Positions 40,761-53,628 of a DNA stretch of 64,000 bases are shown here, in pieces. The first letter of the stretch is position 1. Every line of letters begins with the position of its first letter. A program made the position numbers and the translations under genes. The notes beneath the pieces are model-generated. The model was not told the DNA's origin, did no database searches, and saw only the letters and a program-made list of their open reading frames with translations. The DNA comes from Earliella scabrosa (lineage: Eukaryota > Basidiomycota > Agaricomycetes > Polyporales > Polyporaceae). The stretch lies in assembly GCA_022605405.1 (NCBI GenBank), contig JABYQQ010000022.1:558001-622000 (forward strand), written 5' to 3'.

Positions 40761-42409
40761 AACCCTCGTGTGCATAATACGCAGATCTTGGTCTTCAGGA
40801 AGAGAAGATCATGCGAGTCGGACGGGATGAAAAATTCCTGTCAGAGTGGGCCAGTGAGTGAGCGCGCACATCAAGATCTTCACTCGACGTACCCTGTACA
40901 TCCTGAATCGACGTTCCCCAGCAGACGGAGGAAGCACTTCCAGCACCCGGAACACGCTATCCAGCTAAATCCGGGGCGGCTTCAGTATCCGGCATGGCCG
41001 TAGACATGGTCGACACTCACGCCCTTCCTGCGACTATAGATCACCAGCGTCCGCCCCGCCTGCCTACCGACGCTGAAGAACTGCACAGGTTTGTCCTCGC
41101 CGTTGAGTTTCTGCATCCCAAACGGAGGCTGTTCCGGCGCGGTCGTAGGCACCACGCTCTCAATCCCGATCGCATACAAGGTCTGTTTCGACGCGAGGTG
41201 AGCGAGACAGAACCGCCGAAAGGGGCCAGGACACTAGCCTTCTCTGCTAGGATGATAAAGAACCCATAATCGGCGAGAAATGCAAGCTGCGTCACTTGCT
41301 TCAGCGAAATGACGCGCTGTATTGCTGGAGCCCAGGGGTGAGCTCTCTGTGTCCATGGATGCAGTTGGGAGCACTCACATTCGGGCTGCTTGGGGAGCCC
41401 TATCCACACACCATCCTCGCTTCCGATCGCGATCAAACTGTGCCCATCGTTGCTTGCTAACAAACCAACTCAGCACACCGAGACGTGAAGACCTAAACAA
41501 AGCACCTACCGAACGGGAGGGAACATGATATTCGCCCGGTGACGAGCCCCGGATGATGCGCGGGCGCGTCCTGGCTGTCCGCCGTGTCCGCGGTGATCGT
41601 CTCCACCTGAAAGACGCTCCTCTCCTCCTGTACGGCCTTCCTCGCCGCGACCGCGTCCCTGATCTTCCGTCGCCACTCGTTCCGCTCGTCCAGCGTGGGC
41701 GCGTACAGCGAGTACGATCCGCCGTGTTTCCCCTGCGCGACGAACGAGAACGGGTAGTGATGTGCGTGCGTGCTGCCACCTGGGTTGAGGTTGATTGTGT
41801 CGAGGATGTGCTCGAGGGAGGAGAACGGGTCGGGCGAGTCCCGCCCTGAGCGCATCATCCGCGACAGGGTGTTGCTCCGCTGAACGGGGCGGACGGGCTG
41901 GCTGACGAGCGAGAGGAACTCGAGACGGACTGGCTTGCGGTCGCGGTTGTGGATGTCAGGCGGGGTGCGGCGGGCACCAGAGGCGTGGATGGGTGCTCAC
42001 AGGTTTCCATGCGACGTACTTGAGGTCGTCGCCCTTGCCTTTCTGTTTCGCCATGACCACTATCCACGCCGTCGTCGGATTTGGAATGTCAGTTAAGCTT
42101 GCATGGGAGGACGTACGGTAGTTGTCAAAGAGCACGACCCACAGCTCCTTCCACCCATTCACGCTCCTCTTCAGCGGGTCGTTCTGTCGCAAGAGCGGGC
42201 CCGCATGGATGACCTTCCGTGTCGGGTTCGAAAAGTCCACGTCCTGCTTGCGTTCATTCCCCACCACCACAATGTCTCAGGCATCCGGACCTCTGGCAGG
42301 AGGGGTCAGCACTCACCGCAGCCTGATTTCCTTCGAGCACCAGCCTCTCGCTGTACCATAGCACCTTGGCGCGTTCATCGAGAGGTTCCGCGGCTACTCG
42401 TTCCGTCAT

Positions 42410-43455
42410 CTTGCAGCCAAGTGCCAAGGCCTGTGATGTAGGCGTCGGAAACAGTCAGATCCGAAGGGGTTTGTGGAGATTTTTGAATGGAGTGAATGTG
42501 GGACTAGGATGTGGTCGGCCAGCTGTGGTCGAGAAGTAGGTCGAAGTCTAGGTCATGTTACGAAGGCCAGAAGGTAGGATGGAATCCGAGAGCCACCGAT
42601 GCGAGTGGGGCGCTGCTCACAGCCCTGAATTGTGTTCGCCATCGACGAAGATGGTCGTGTGGAAACAAGCGTTGCGCGGGGCGCCGACTGCGAGTTCTCC
42701 AAAACAACAGTCACCTCCACCGGAACAACTCCTCCTTGTTTTCTGTACCCTGTCTGCTTCGAACATAGTGGTGATAATGAGTAACCCCGGCGGAATCCTC
42801 CACCTGAACAACTCAACCTAGCCAAGGCAAGTTCGTCGTGACAAGGGCGTGGTATATTTTGCGGATTACTAGCGGATGCAGATGCGGTAGTCATGACATG
42901 AGACAGTGCGATTCCACGAGAGGGGGGTTCAGGAAGGAGAGAAATCATATAACGGCGACGAACGAACTAGAGACACGCGGGGAACGGCGTCCGTACGGAA
43001 GGAACCGGTCACAGCAAGGACACCAACACCAATAGAGTTAACCTGGATCGAGGGGAATGTACAATGAGCGACAGTCACGGAGCGATGCACAGAGGTGACA
43101 ATAGAATGGGAGTAATAGGGGGAAGTAAGAAGGAAAAAGAGAAGAGGACGGGGGAAGGAAATTTTAGAAGAACGAAACGAGCAACCGGAAGGACGGTGAA
43201 TTAGGGATTGGCCATAACAGTAAGGCGACGCGAGACGGAAGTATTGACACATGTATGTACGAGTTGCGGACGTGAGGGATCATGCCATGCCGAGAGTCGA
43301 TACCAGTGCAGATGCAAGGGGGACGAGAGACGGGCGAATGTCATATACAACCGAGGCCAATTGACCGTCGTGCGCTCACCGCTGAAGGTCGGCGCGTCTA
43401 CAAGGGCAAGGGGTCTTCGTCAGTTCTCTGCAAGATCACATCGCGCAAGGACGAC
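42410..43455. other. Spacer between kinase and PH-CNH gene
   Basis: Both flanking genes are on the minus strand. The region holds the kinase 3' UTR and the PH-CNH promoter or lost 5' part. I looked for a DH domain on the minus strand and found none. Confidence 0.5.
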
Positions 43456-46400
43456 TTACTCTCTAAGAGTGTCGTACAAGAACTTGTAGCTCCGGAGGTT
43501 GCCCTTCAACCTGCGGATATCCAAACTGTACGTGTCGTCCAGACGGTCAAGTCGCGTCAGCTCGACCGAGAAACGGACTTCGTCACCGGCGTCTTGCGAC
43601 GTGTCACCGTAGATCGTGTCAAGCCCAATGGGCGACCCAGCCTCGTTGGCCGAGCCGGGTACGGCCGCAGCGAGAACGGCATCCGAGCCAGCGTCCGACT
43701 CCATCGAGGGCGACACGGAGTGTATGGGGCCGGTAGACACCTGCGACGACTGACGACGCATGAGGAGGCCCCGCAACATCCCACCGGTCGACGACCCAAA
43801 CGAATTGCTGGACTGGGAAGGAACCGGCAAGCCACGCTTGTCGACCTGCAGACCGTGTGTTGAGCCAACACCCGTACGACGACCGAAATCGACACTCACC
43901 CCGTTCGAAGCAGCAGAGCCCACCATAGTGAAGGCCGCGAGACTGCCCGAGCCTTCGCGCAGACCCAGCCCAGTCCGCTTCCTCTTCGAGCGAATGCACC
44001 TGTACTTGTACTCGTGCTCGATAGTGATATCGATGCCCATGCCTTCCAGCACGGCCTTGACGTGCTTCATGACCTCCGGCGGCGAGCCCGTCGTGATCGT
44101 CGTGGTGTCCACCGCACCGTGGTGCACACGCAAATTGACGCGACCAGTACCGATCTGCTTGAGCCTGCCCGCAAACGTGTGAGGAGCAAACGACGAGTCC
44201 GACGGGGTAGCCGTGAGCGGCAGCGGCGAGTGAATCTTCTCCGAGGCAGGCGTAGCATGGAGCGAGGTGTTGATGGTGGGCGCGACGCGCTGCGCAGGAG
44301 GGACGTCTGCGACCGGCTTCTCGATCTCGACGTCGGAGATGTCCGCGGGGCCGCGGCCCTTGCTCTTCGAGCGGAACCACTGCATGACCTTGCTGGCTTT
44401 GACGGTCGAGGCGGGGATGGGCACACGCTGGCTCTTCCAGGTGTTCGAGTTGTACCCCGACGGGACCTCGTCCTGCGAGCGCAGTATCTGCGGCGTCGCG
44501 GGCGGCACCAGGTTGCCCTTTGGCGGGACGGCGGGTGCGTGCTGGGAGTCGGGGGTGCGCGACTTCTCCACGTCCGGCTTCTCCTTCATCGGCGTCTCCG
44601 AGCCCTTGTTCTTCGAACGGGGTTTCATAGTGCCGCGGAGTGGCGCGACCATGACCGTAAGAGTGTTGCGCCTCGAGGACTTCTTGCCGTTGACGGTGCC
44701 GCTGGGGCTGAGCAACGAGGCGTCCGTGCCGGTCTCCACGGTGGACGATGTCGACACCTGCACGCTGGACGGCCGGCGACCGACGTCCTTGAGGGAGGGA
44801 GGAACCGCGTCCTTGACAGACTTCTGGCTCTGCGAAGGCGTGCGCGAGACCGAGCCGTTGGTCTGCTCCGCACCGCTCCCGGAGCTGAACATCTTCGAGA
44901 TGCCGATCTTGTCGATAGACAGTCCCTTCCGGTGTCGGCTCTTCGATGACCCTGATCCTGCCGATCCAGTGCTGCCGTTCTGGGCATGGATCGGCTTCTC
45001 CTCCATCGAGGTGACTGGCGTGGGTGGCCCCGTGACCTCGATAGACACCACAGGTGCAGGCTCGGGCGCAGGCGGCGGCATAGCGGACTTCGGCGTAGCC
45101 ACCTCTGCGCGCTGTCGAGAGGCAGATGACGGCGTGCCGGGAAGAGGCTTTTGAGCCGATCTGGGGTCGATGTCGAGGGACTGCTTCTTGGAGGGACGCT
45201 CCTGGGCGGTACCGTTGGTCTGAGACCGCTGTCTTGAAGGTCCAGGCTTCGACTCCGACTCTCCATATTCGACCTGAATGGTATGACGGTTCGGCACCTT
45301 CGATCGCTTCGACTCGGGAGAGGTGGTTTTGACAGGTGCATAAGCAGTAGGCGGGGGCGGGGGAGGATGAGGCATGTCTCCATCCACTTGCATCTTGTCG
45401 TCGCCATTGGTGACATCGACGGGAACCGCAGACGTCGGAAGCGAGATGGAGGGAACCTCCTGGGATGGTGAAGGGGCGAAGGGGTCGTCCTCCAGCAGTG
45501 GGGATGTCGTGGGCAGGACAATAGCCGAGTTAACGCCACGGCGAGCTGAGCTCGCTGGAGACGACGTCTCGTACAGGAACTCAGGTTGAGCCTGCTGGGC
45601 ATACCGTTGGTCGCGATGGCTGCGAGAGCTCGACGGTGAAGTGGGCGACGAGTAGCCCTCCACACGCGCACTCTGGCTGCGAGCCATCCGGGACGCCGAG
45701 GTCTCGGCAGCGGCGGCTGCCTTCATCTGCTTCTGGTAGGCGAGCCTCTTCTGGTGGTGCTGTTCGATAGCCGTACGCTCCAACTCGGCAACGCTCTTCT
45801 GGAAGAGGTGCGCGTACGGAGCGAGCCATCTATGCGCCATGATTGAGGGGAGGTCAGCACGGCGCGCGGGATCCGGGACCAGCATGATAGACAGGAGGTC
45901 TCGAGCATCCTCGGAGATATAGTCGGGGAACGACAGTGGAGTGTTGACGATGTACTTGTACAGCAGGTTGATGTTGTCGCCGTCCGGGTTGGCTGGGTCG
46001 TCGTCGAACGGCAGATAGCCAGCGAGCATAGCATATAGGATGACACCGCATGACCAGATGTCGACAGCCGAGCCCACGTAAAGCCCGTCTGAGATGACTA
46101 GCTCGGGAGCAGCGTAACAGGGCGAGCCGCAGCTGGTCTGCATGAGGTCGTCGGCACGGTGCTCGAAGCGGTTCGCGAAGCCGAAGTCGGTGATGATAAC
46201 GTTCCGGTGACGGTCCAGGAGCAGGTTCTCGAGCTTCAGGTCCCGGTGGACGATTTTCTTTTGGTGTATGTACCAGACGCCGGAGATGAGCTGCGAGAAT
46301 AACTTGCAGGCATCTTTCTCCCGCAAATACCGGTGGGCGAGGATGTGGTCGAACAGCTCGCCCCCGGACGCGTATTCGAGGATTATACCGATATACTTGT

Positions 46401-46931
46401 CCGTCTCGATCACGTCGTAGAGCCGGACGATGTTGGGGTGTTTGAGGGTCTGCCGTCCCCAGTCAAGTGTGGCCGGAAAGTGATCAGAGTGATGTGAGCA
46501 CGCACCCGTAGCACCTCGATCTCCCTCTCGACCTTCGACATCCGCACGCTCGAGTCGATGTTGCCTCGCCTGATGAGCTTGACGGCAACCTCCTCGCCCC
46601 ATTGCATATGCAGCCCGAGCTTGACCTTGCCAAACTCGCCCTCGCCGAGCGTCTGCAAGAGCAGGTAGGGACCGAACTTGGGAATCGTCCGGCGGGGATG
46701 CGCCGCGGCGTACTCGAGCGCAGCGGGATGGGAGTAGATGTCGCGGTATCCCGGCTGCTCCTCCTGCTGGGGCTGCGACGTCACGACGTTGTGGGATGCC
46801 CGTTTGCGGCTTGCAGACTGGGAAACCGATGATGATGTGGTGGGCTGTACAGACACAGGGCGCGCGCCGTGACGCGACGGTCCTGGCTGCGAGCCGTCGG
46901 GGACTTGCAAGCTAGCGGAGAACGGGTCCAT
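43456..46931 (-). CDS. KIN4-like Ser/Thr protein kinase with C-terminal KA1-type region
   Basis: It resembles fungal KIN4/Snf1-related kinases; yeast Kin4 acts in the spindle-position checkpoint. There are two exons: 46931-46506 (142 codons, MDPFSASLQV) and 46449-43456. The intron is 46450-46505 (56 nt), and the protein has 1,139 residues. The glycine loop GEGEFG is at 96-101, the VAVK lysine at 118, HRDLKLEN at about 210-217, DFG at 230-232, CYAAPE near 253-258 and WSCGVILYAMLAGYLPF after it. The kinase domain ends near residue 350. A long Ser/Pro-rich linker follows. The C-terminus holds HHGAVDTTTITTG, PEVMKHVKAVLEGMGIDIT and the last block RRLKGNLRSYKFLYDTLRE. All catalytic residues are present. 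Decayed copies of its C-terminal region occur at 3.1 and 25.1 kb. Confidence 0.92.
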
Positions 46932-47632
46932 GGCTGCGGGGAGATGGTGAGGGGGAAGATGGGAGGGAAGCAATGAGGATGAACGAGATGCTGAACCAGC
47001 CAGGCGATGTGAGAAAAGAAGAGGAAAAGAAGCCGCTGACAGAGACACATACCACTGCCAGCTGCCCCAGCTACAAGTGAGCGACCTGATGTTCCGTCCG
47101 TCCAGTCGGGGATATACACGAGTGGGAGGCCTGGAGGGCGGCGAGCGCAATATATGCAGCGCGCTGTGAGCGACAACGCCGAGTTGGGGGTTGCGGAACA
47201 AAGAGTGAACGTGTCCTTACTAAGCAAGAGAGGCTAGTTGTGATGTGAGGCTTGCCGATGCCAACGGCGATGCGGACAGTCGCGGGCGGAGACGGCGGGC
47301 TCGTCGACGCTCGTGGTGCAGGAGACGGGCCTGCAGAGCGCGAGCTCGCTGTGTCTGGCGTCGAGCTCGCCACCACGTGCCCGGCATAGTTACGGCTGGA
47401 TCCATAAAAGGACAAATCGGCACGGTCATCATTTGCAACACCACCGCGAAGCGCGCGCATGAATCCTTCTCCCAAATACAAGGACACTCCTCGAGGTATC
47501 TCCGCGGGTGGCACTACATGTGTGCAGCCATGTGCACTCGGGTGCGGTGGGCACTGGCTCCAGATGGTCTGTCTGCTCCGGGAGCGAAGCCCCTGGCTTG
47601 CACCACCCGCCGTCCATCGCGGCGACATAACC
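46932..47632. other. Kinase promoter / SDR 3' region
   Basis: Both flanking genes are on the minus strand. An open frame extends upstream of the kinase ATG without domain content. I call no gene. Confidence 0.4.
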
Positions 47633-48755
47633 TCATAACCCCAAGTCCTCCCTCTTGTTCAACAGGCGACCCTCCATGCCTCCCTCGACCATGAGGACGT
47701 GTCCCGAAACATGTCCAGACACGGTGGATGACGAGAGAATGACAATCTGGTTCGCGACGTCTTCTGGTGCCGCAACCTTCTTAAGTGGTGTACTGTGAAA
47801 CGCGACAACATCAGCCTCCTGCACAGGCGCAGTGTTACGCCGAGAGAACTACTCACGTTGCCAACGCCTGGTAGACAACATCCGGGTCTTTCAACGATTC
47901 CTCTGCCATGGGCGTTTTGACCCAGCCTGTGATCACGATTCAATACATCACACGTCCCACAAGCTCAAGCTCGACTCTCGAGCACATGCTCACCAGGGGC
48001 AACAACGTTAACTCTCCCCTTTGGAGCAATCTTGACGATCTCGTTCTTCAAGCTCAGACACATGCCATACATCATCGCTGTCGACGCCGGCGTCAGCACC
48101 GCCCACTTGCACACTGACTCCCCACACTCACCGCTCTTCGTCGCAGAGTAGTCCATGTGCCCGGCTTCCCCCAACTTGCCCGCAGTACTCCCAATGAGTA
48201 CAATCGCCGCCTTCTCCTTGACCGCATCCGATGCCTGCTCGAGTCCCCTCAAGTACTCCCGTACCACCAAGAAGCTCGACGTGAGATTGGCTTTGAGCGT
48301 CGACTCCCACTGGTCGAGGCTCATCTGTGCGACTGGCACATTGCGCGCCTCGTAGTACGCATGGTTCACTACGGCAACCTGGACAGGCCCAAACGGTTCC
48401 GCGGATGCGGACGCGAACAGCCTCTGAACAGCGGTCTCTTGGCTGAGGTCCGCCTGGATGGCACGGACGCGTTCCGGACCGAACTCCTGCAGGAGAGGAT
48501 CGAGAGGCGCGGATTTCGTGTTGTAATGCGCGGTCACCCGTGCGCCAATTTCTGCGTGCAGAGCATCAGCCACATCGCCTCCAACGCGGAGAGTCAGGCC
48601 ACTCACTCAAGAACAGACGAGCAGTGACGAGGCCAATGCCTCCGCTTGCACCTGTGTACATATGATCAGCCTGAGCATGATGTGTCGGACGAGACGCACC
48701 GCGCGTTCGACGTACCAGTGACCAGCACATGCACGTTGTTTAGTCCAAAGTCCAT
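47633..48755 (-). CDS. Short-chain dehydrogenase/reductase
   Basis: NAD(P)-dependent classical SDR; the substrate is not predictable. Six exons from ATG at 48755 give 272 residues. The cofactor loop TGASGGIG is at 13-20, an NHA replaces the usual NAG near 91-93, catalytic Ser is at 150 (IGSTAGK), and Tyr163 and Lys167 lie in MDYSATKS. The next blocks are NEIVKIAPKGRVNVVAPGWV and TPLKKVAAPEDVANQIVIL, the usual glycine-rich end (VSGHVLMVEGGM), and a stop at 47633. The last intron uses the acceptor tttcacag before TACACC. The nearer tgtgcag would shift the frame. Confidence 0.87.
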
Positions 48756-50468
48756 ATTCACGCTTGTGTTGCGCTTCTTGCCTCGCTCTGAGCCGCGACG
48801 TCGTGGTCAAGTCATAGATCGCGGAAGATAAAGTTGTGCATACATCGATCGCACGCACTCACTCAGTCGAGTCACCGGACCGTCTCAGGCCGGAGGCGAG
48901 CCGTACTTGACTCCCAAGGTGGTGTACGTTGATAGCCACGCATGGAAGTAGCACAGAAGCCCGCGCGGAGGGTCATGGTACGAGACTGGCGTAGAAACCA
49001 ACATATGCTCTATGCAGGCTCCCCGTGACGACTCGGAAGCGGTGTCGAATCCACAGACTACAGTCTACTTACCTCATTGATATTCCCGCGATTCCTAATG
49101 TTGGCTCGGCACCCACATCGTGGACACTCGACGTTTTCCACTTAAAAGTCTTTTGAGTGACATGGCAGACATGTACAACGCGTAAAGACGTGTTACCATG
49201 ATGACCCAACAGAGTGTCCTGACTCCGAGTCCCCTTCGTCTAGCCTATAAATGCAAAGATGGATTAGTAGACGAAGCCACCGGCCGTATCGCGACTCGTA
49301 CCATCAATACACTCTACCGTGATGATCTACATGACGACCGTATACGTGCACTGGGGGCAACAAGCCCTCGATACTGAGTACTTCGGAGTGCTGAGGGCGG
49401 CCAGCTGAGGGTGTATACGAAAGCTCAAGCCTAAGGGCGTCTACGCAATGTGCGCGTCGGAACTTTCCGAAGCCTCGACCCCGTTGGAGGGCAGTCTGTC
49501 CAGACTCCCTCTCCCCAATAGGTCCGTCCAAACGTCTGCATAGGGGAGACAAACCTTCCGCCGGCTCACTGTTGAGTACTCAGTACTCAGTCCTAGTGCT
49601 CAATCGTGCTCAATCACTGTTGACCCGATACCACCGACTTATGCACAATCTTACGGTTCAGTGGAGTCGTTGTCTGTCCTCACCGAATTCGAATTATTCA
49701 AGAGTACTCAGCCACCACATGGGCAACTTGAAGCGACTCGCGCCCTCCGGTACTTAATATCAACCACCGACGTCCGCAGCGTCCCAGTCGCGCCAATCTG
49801 CTCGCTTTTGGCCGTCAAGCTACGCGGCGATGGTTTGATGATCGACATGCACCAACCTGCCACTGCCTCTGGCCGTCCAGACTTGTCTGCGCATGGTCAC
49901 ACCACCTCGTGCCAGTGGACACAGTGAGCAAATTTAAAGGCTTCGTTTTACTGCTGATGAAATGGGTAGGAAATCGGTGCGGGTTCTATTAATATTACCC
50001 CTTCGTTTTCAGGCCTAAGTGCCCTTGGAAGCAAAGGATGCTATGGATACTGGAACCCCCGCCGTTTCCTTACCTATCTCCCATGCGCTTGCTTGGAGCC
50101 TTTACATGTCGTGAGAGGGAGCAGCAGGTGGTAAATTATGTTGCGGTAGAGGCCGCCATATCCGGTAGCTGCGCAGTAGAACCCGCAACTCCAGCACTGC
50201 CTTTGCTTCCCTCCACCATCAATAACGACTTCGCCAGAGTCCTGCGGAACGGCTACGCCTTCCCGCCTGTAGGCATTCGAATCGTGGTCATCGCATACCG
50301 CAGTTGTCTTACGGGTATGTGCCTCAAGGTGCAGTGCATGCGCAGACGACGTCGTGACATGGAGGGGACATGTCGGTTGCACCTGAGGTGGGAACGTGCT
50401 CGACTCTCAGATTCTGGGGAACCATATAAGAACCCCAAGTATCAATGTCGGAGGAGCAGTATTGACTC
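48756..50468. other. Divergent intergenic region, SDR and alpha/beta-hydrolase
   Basis: These 1.7 kb hold two promoters. Short direct repeats (gtactcagtactcagt and gctcaatc) lie at 49575-49615, and a TATAAA-like site is at 49244-49250. I see no supported gene. Confidence 0.45.
50425..50430 (+). promoter_or_regulatory. TATA-like element upstream of hydrolase
   Basis: TATAAG in accatataagaa lies 39 bp before the ATG, which implies a very short leader. Confidence 0.35.
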
Positions 50469-52917
50469 ATGATGGCTCGGGCTCTCCTCTCCTTGACGGC
50501 TTCTCTCTCGTTCGCTCTGATTCAGCATGCCAATGCTGCATCTATCGACTTGACGCATCGTGAGGTATGTTGTCTGTAACATGAATGTCCGATAGGCTGA
50601 TCATGCGTATTCCAGGCATGTCAAGATTCTTCCATCCAGTGGGGCCCGTGCGATCCGTCCATAGTCCCCGATCCGACGTTGTCCTGCGGCTTCCTCGAAG
50701 TCCCGATCGACTACCATGACCGATCCGTCGGGATGGGACGGCTCGCTGTCGTCAAAGCCAACGCCACTGGCGAACGCGTCGGTTCGCTCTTGATGAATCC
50801 TGGTACGTCCCGCACGACCACGGTCTGACAGGACCTTCGTTCACCACCGGACTTGGCGCCGCTCACAGGTGGACCTGGCGCGCCGGGTCTGCCGGAGCTG
50901 AGCAGGCTCGCACCGTTCTTGCTCAACATGACCGGTGGCAACTACGACATCGTCAGCTGGGACCCTCGCGGTGTCGGCTCTCTCTCTATGTACGTCCGCG
51001 AATGCCCTTCAGCAGATGAACCATGCTCATCAGACGTGCTTGCAGTCCCGGAGAGGTCTACTGCTTTGACAGCATTGAGGAGTACAACGCCCTCTTCCAA
51101 GGGACCATCGAGGAGCGTGGCATCGAGATGACTGGCACCTTCTCGGATCCAGATGACATCCAGAGACTGCTCGCACAGGCAGATTCGCTGCAGCAGAAGT
51201 ACGAGGAGGTGGTGCGGCGGTGCCAGGAGCGCGAGGACGGCAAGTACCTCAAGTACATCGGCACGGCAGCGACAGTGCGCGATGTCGTCGCGCTCGTGGA
51301 TGCGCTCGACGGAAAGGGTGCTCCTGTCAACCTCATCGGCTACTCGTGGGGCTCTGTTCTCGCGTCTTGGCTCATGCAAAGTAAGTGACTTTGGTCATTG
51401 GTCATCCTGCCACACAAGCACACCAGCTGAGATCCTGACGTGCAGTGTTCCCCGAAGTTCGTCCTTCAGTTGATCGAGGAAAGGCTTGCAGCTGACATAG
51501 GAACAGCGTGTCGGGAAGATCATCGTCGACGGCGTCGTGGACGTCCTCGCATTGAGTACGAAGGAGATCAGCCTGGTACATCCACCGCTCGATTGGCACA
51601 TCCTCAATTGCCATAGTACTTACCTACCACGCGTACCAGGGCTGGACCGATCATATGCGGGACGCAGACAGAATCTACGAAGGCCTCGTCACTGGATGTG
51701 CCCTGGCGGGGCCCGAGGGCTGCGCTGTCGCTCAAGAGGGCCAATCCCCGGCCGACCTTCATGCGGCGTTCCAAGCCCTTCTCAAGGTCGCTCACGACGC
51801 TGCGATCGCGGACCCTGCTGTGCCGCTCACCTCTGGCATGCTGAGGAGTGAGTCTGGCCCGTACCCGTATGCAAGATACATCATCCGCTGATGTGCTGCG
51901 ACAGCGTCCCTCTTCGGTCTTATGTACCAGGCGAGCCAGTGGCTGCCCTTCACAAACGAACGGCTGCCGGAGATCATCGCGGCCATCCAGGCGGAAGCGG
52001 GAGGCGATGTGCCCGCTAACACGACAAAGCGCAACACGGCATCGCCGCGCATGTCAGTCTCCTGCCCCAATCCGCTGCTGCTCCGCACGCGCTGACTGAC
52101 ATGTTATTGACTGGTCCCTGCAGGCTCCTCGAACGCGCTGCGAACGAGACGCCGTCGTTCACCACTGCAGCGATTTTGTGCGGAGACGACGTGGATGCGT
52201 CGGGGAACGTGACGATGGAGGGCGTGTTTGAGAACGTCATCGCCGCCGCGCGGGACGTGTCGCACATGTGTACGTCCCACAACACACCTCGTCGTCCTGG
52301 TACCACAGATCCGCTCACGAGTCATGCATGCATAGTCGGCGCACAATGGCCGATTCCGCCCTATTGGTGTTCCGTCTGGCAGGAACGCGCTGTGGAGAGA
52401 TTCCAAGGTCCCTTCAACAACACGCTCGCGAACCGCGTTCTCGTCGTCGGTAATACGGTGTGTAGTCGTATCCGGCTCTCTAGTTCTGCATGTGGCTCAC
52501 CATTCTGTTCCAGTACGACCCTATCACCCCGTTCCATGGGGCAAAGGTACTGGCGGACCTTCTCGGCGACCAGGCCGCCCTTGTTCGAGTGAACGGGCTC
52601 GGAGTGAGTACCCGCTGGCTCATCATGATACGTGTTGTCAACGCTCAGTACTCACTTCTTGGGGATGTAGCATACCTCGCTTGACAACCCGTCCGCGTGT
52701 CTTGCTGACATCGTGAAGACGTTCATGACCAATGGATCGGTGCGTGCAGATACTGGTCCTCCGAAGTCTCCTTTACTCATGTACTCTGTTCGGATCTCAG
52801 CTTCCTGAGGCTGGCGGAGAGACGGTGTGCGAGGTCGACGACGCGTTCGAGGTCTGGCCTGGTGTCAATATCAGGATGATCATGGGCAACATGACAGAAG
52901 GTGGTCTTCCGTACTAA
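50469..52917 (+). CDS. Secreted alpha/beta-hydrolase, tripeptidyl-aminopeptidase (S33/TAP) type
   Basis: It probably releases N-terminal peptides or acts as an extracellular esterase/peptidase. The signal peptide MMARALLSLTASLSFALIQH with ANA precedes the mature start. The N-terminal block WGPCDP then CGFLEVPIDYHD is typical of the TAP family. The oxyanion region is MNPGGPGAPG and the strand motif is YDIVSWDPRGVGS. The nucleophile Ser is in GYSWGS. Asp is in YDPITPFHGA, and the catalytic His in HTSLDNPSACLADIV follows an intron ending tgtag. It ends NMTEGGLPY with the stop at 52915-52917. About nine short introns occur; exons 1-3 and the C-terminal ones join cleanly. The exon border near 51555-51640 is uncertain. 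Confidence 0.85.
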
Positions 52918-53628
52918 CTCGGGGACTTTTGACGGCTCCTGTGAGGGGCATGGACAAGGACTATTGATTGGACAATGATCTAGGACTATAATGACAGTTA
53001 GGAACACATCTGTATGCGCAGCATGAGAAGGACTATCGATTGTTACCGAGGGCTAAGCTACTAGTACTAGTAGGAGGAACAGGCAGAGGGCGGCCTTCGA
53101 AAGTTCGAAACATCATGTTCTGTTTGATGGCCGAGTTCATTGAGACATCGACCACTGTCACGACCTTACATTCACCAAAACCCCTCACACGTGAACGCGG
53201 AAGGTCTTGGAACAAGGTAAATAGTGACTAGCAACAGGGATTCCCTGGGATCCATGGACACCACACCCGTGTCACTAACGCGGAAAAATACGAAACAACT
53301 CACCGGCGCGCCGTGGTCTAAGCTTCTGTCGTGGACCAAGTAGCACATCTGCACATGGACGACATGCTGTGGCAATCACGAGAGAATCCTTCAATGTTCC
53401 AAGCAGGATCCTATCTGAACATGATTCAGCACAACATTGCAGCGACTCGGATTAGAAACGACATGGGCACCTACAAGGTAGTATGTAGAAGTACAGTCCC
53501 GTCCAGATTATGCAAGTAGAGCAACTAACGATACACTAGATATACCATCCCATCGATCCATAGATCTCGTCAATGTCGTGCGAGTCGTCAACACCTATGC
53601 AGAGACCGAGAGGAACCCCCTCGCGCGC
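52918..53628. other. Convergent intergenic region
   Basis: It contains 3' flanks of the hydrolase (+) and of the hypothetical gene (-). I see no gene. Confidence 0.45.

Larger units (their letters stand above)
38414..42409 (-). pseudogene. PH-CNH (Rho-GEF-like) gene split by an LTR-element insertion
   Basis: The CNH domain of Rom2/Citron-type Rho regulators binds Rho-family proteins at the cell cortex. A start at 42409 gives MTERVAAEPLDERAKVLWYS. PH-like exons follow: NPTRKVIHAGPLLRQND, NGWKELWVVLFDNYLVMAKQ and DERNEWRRKIRDAVA. CNH exons follow: SLIAIGSEDGVWIG, RVISLKQVTQLAFLADYGFF, QFFSVGRQAGRTLVIYSRRK, SDSHDLLFLKTKICVLCTRG and, beyond the insertion, FELMDLTE, LLCYDEYGMYVDKRG and YVLLFCTAFIEVRHVESGRL. 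The element sits inside the CNH exon in the codons CGA-GGG-TTC. All splice sites and frames outside it are intact. No DH domain is found between this start and the kinase gene at 43456, so the gene is either 5'-truncated or a true PH-CNH protein. Confidence 0.75.

Noticed and set aside
40599..41003. 134-codon ORF starting in the 3' LTR
   Set aside because: It is the LTR leader frame running into the antisense strand of the disrupted PH-CNH gene.
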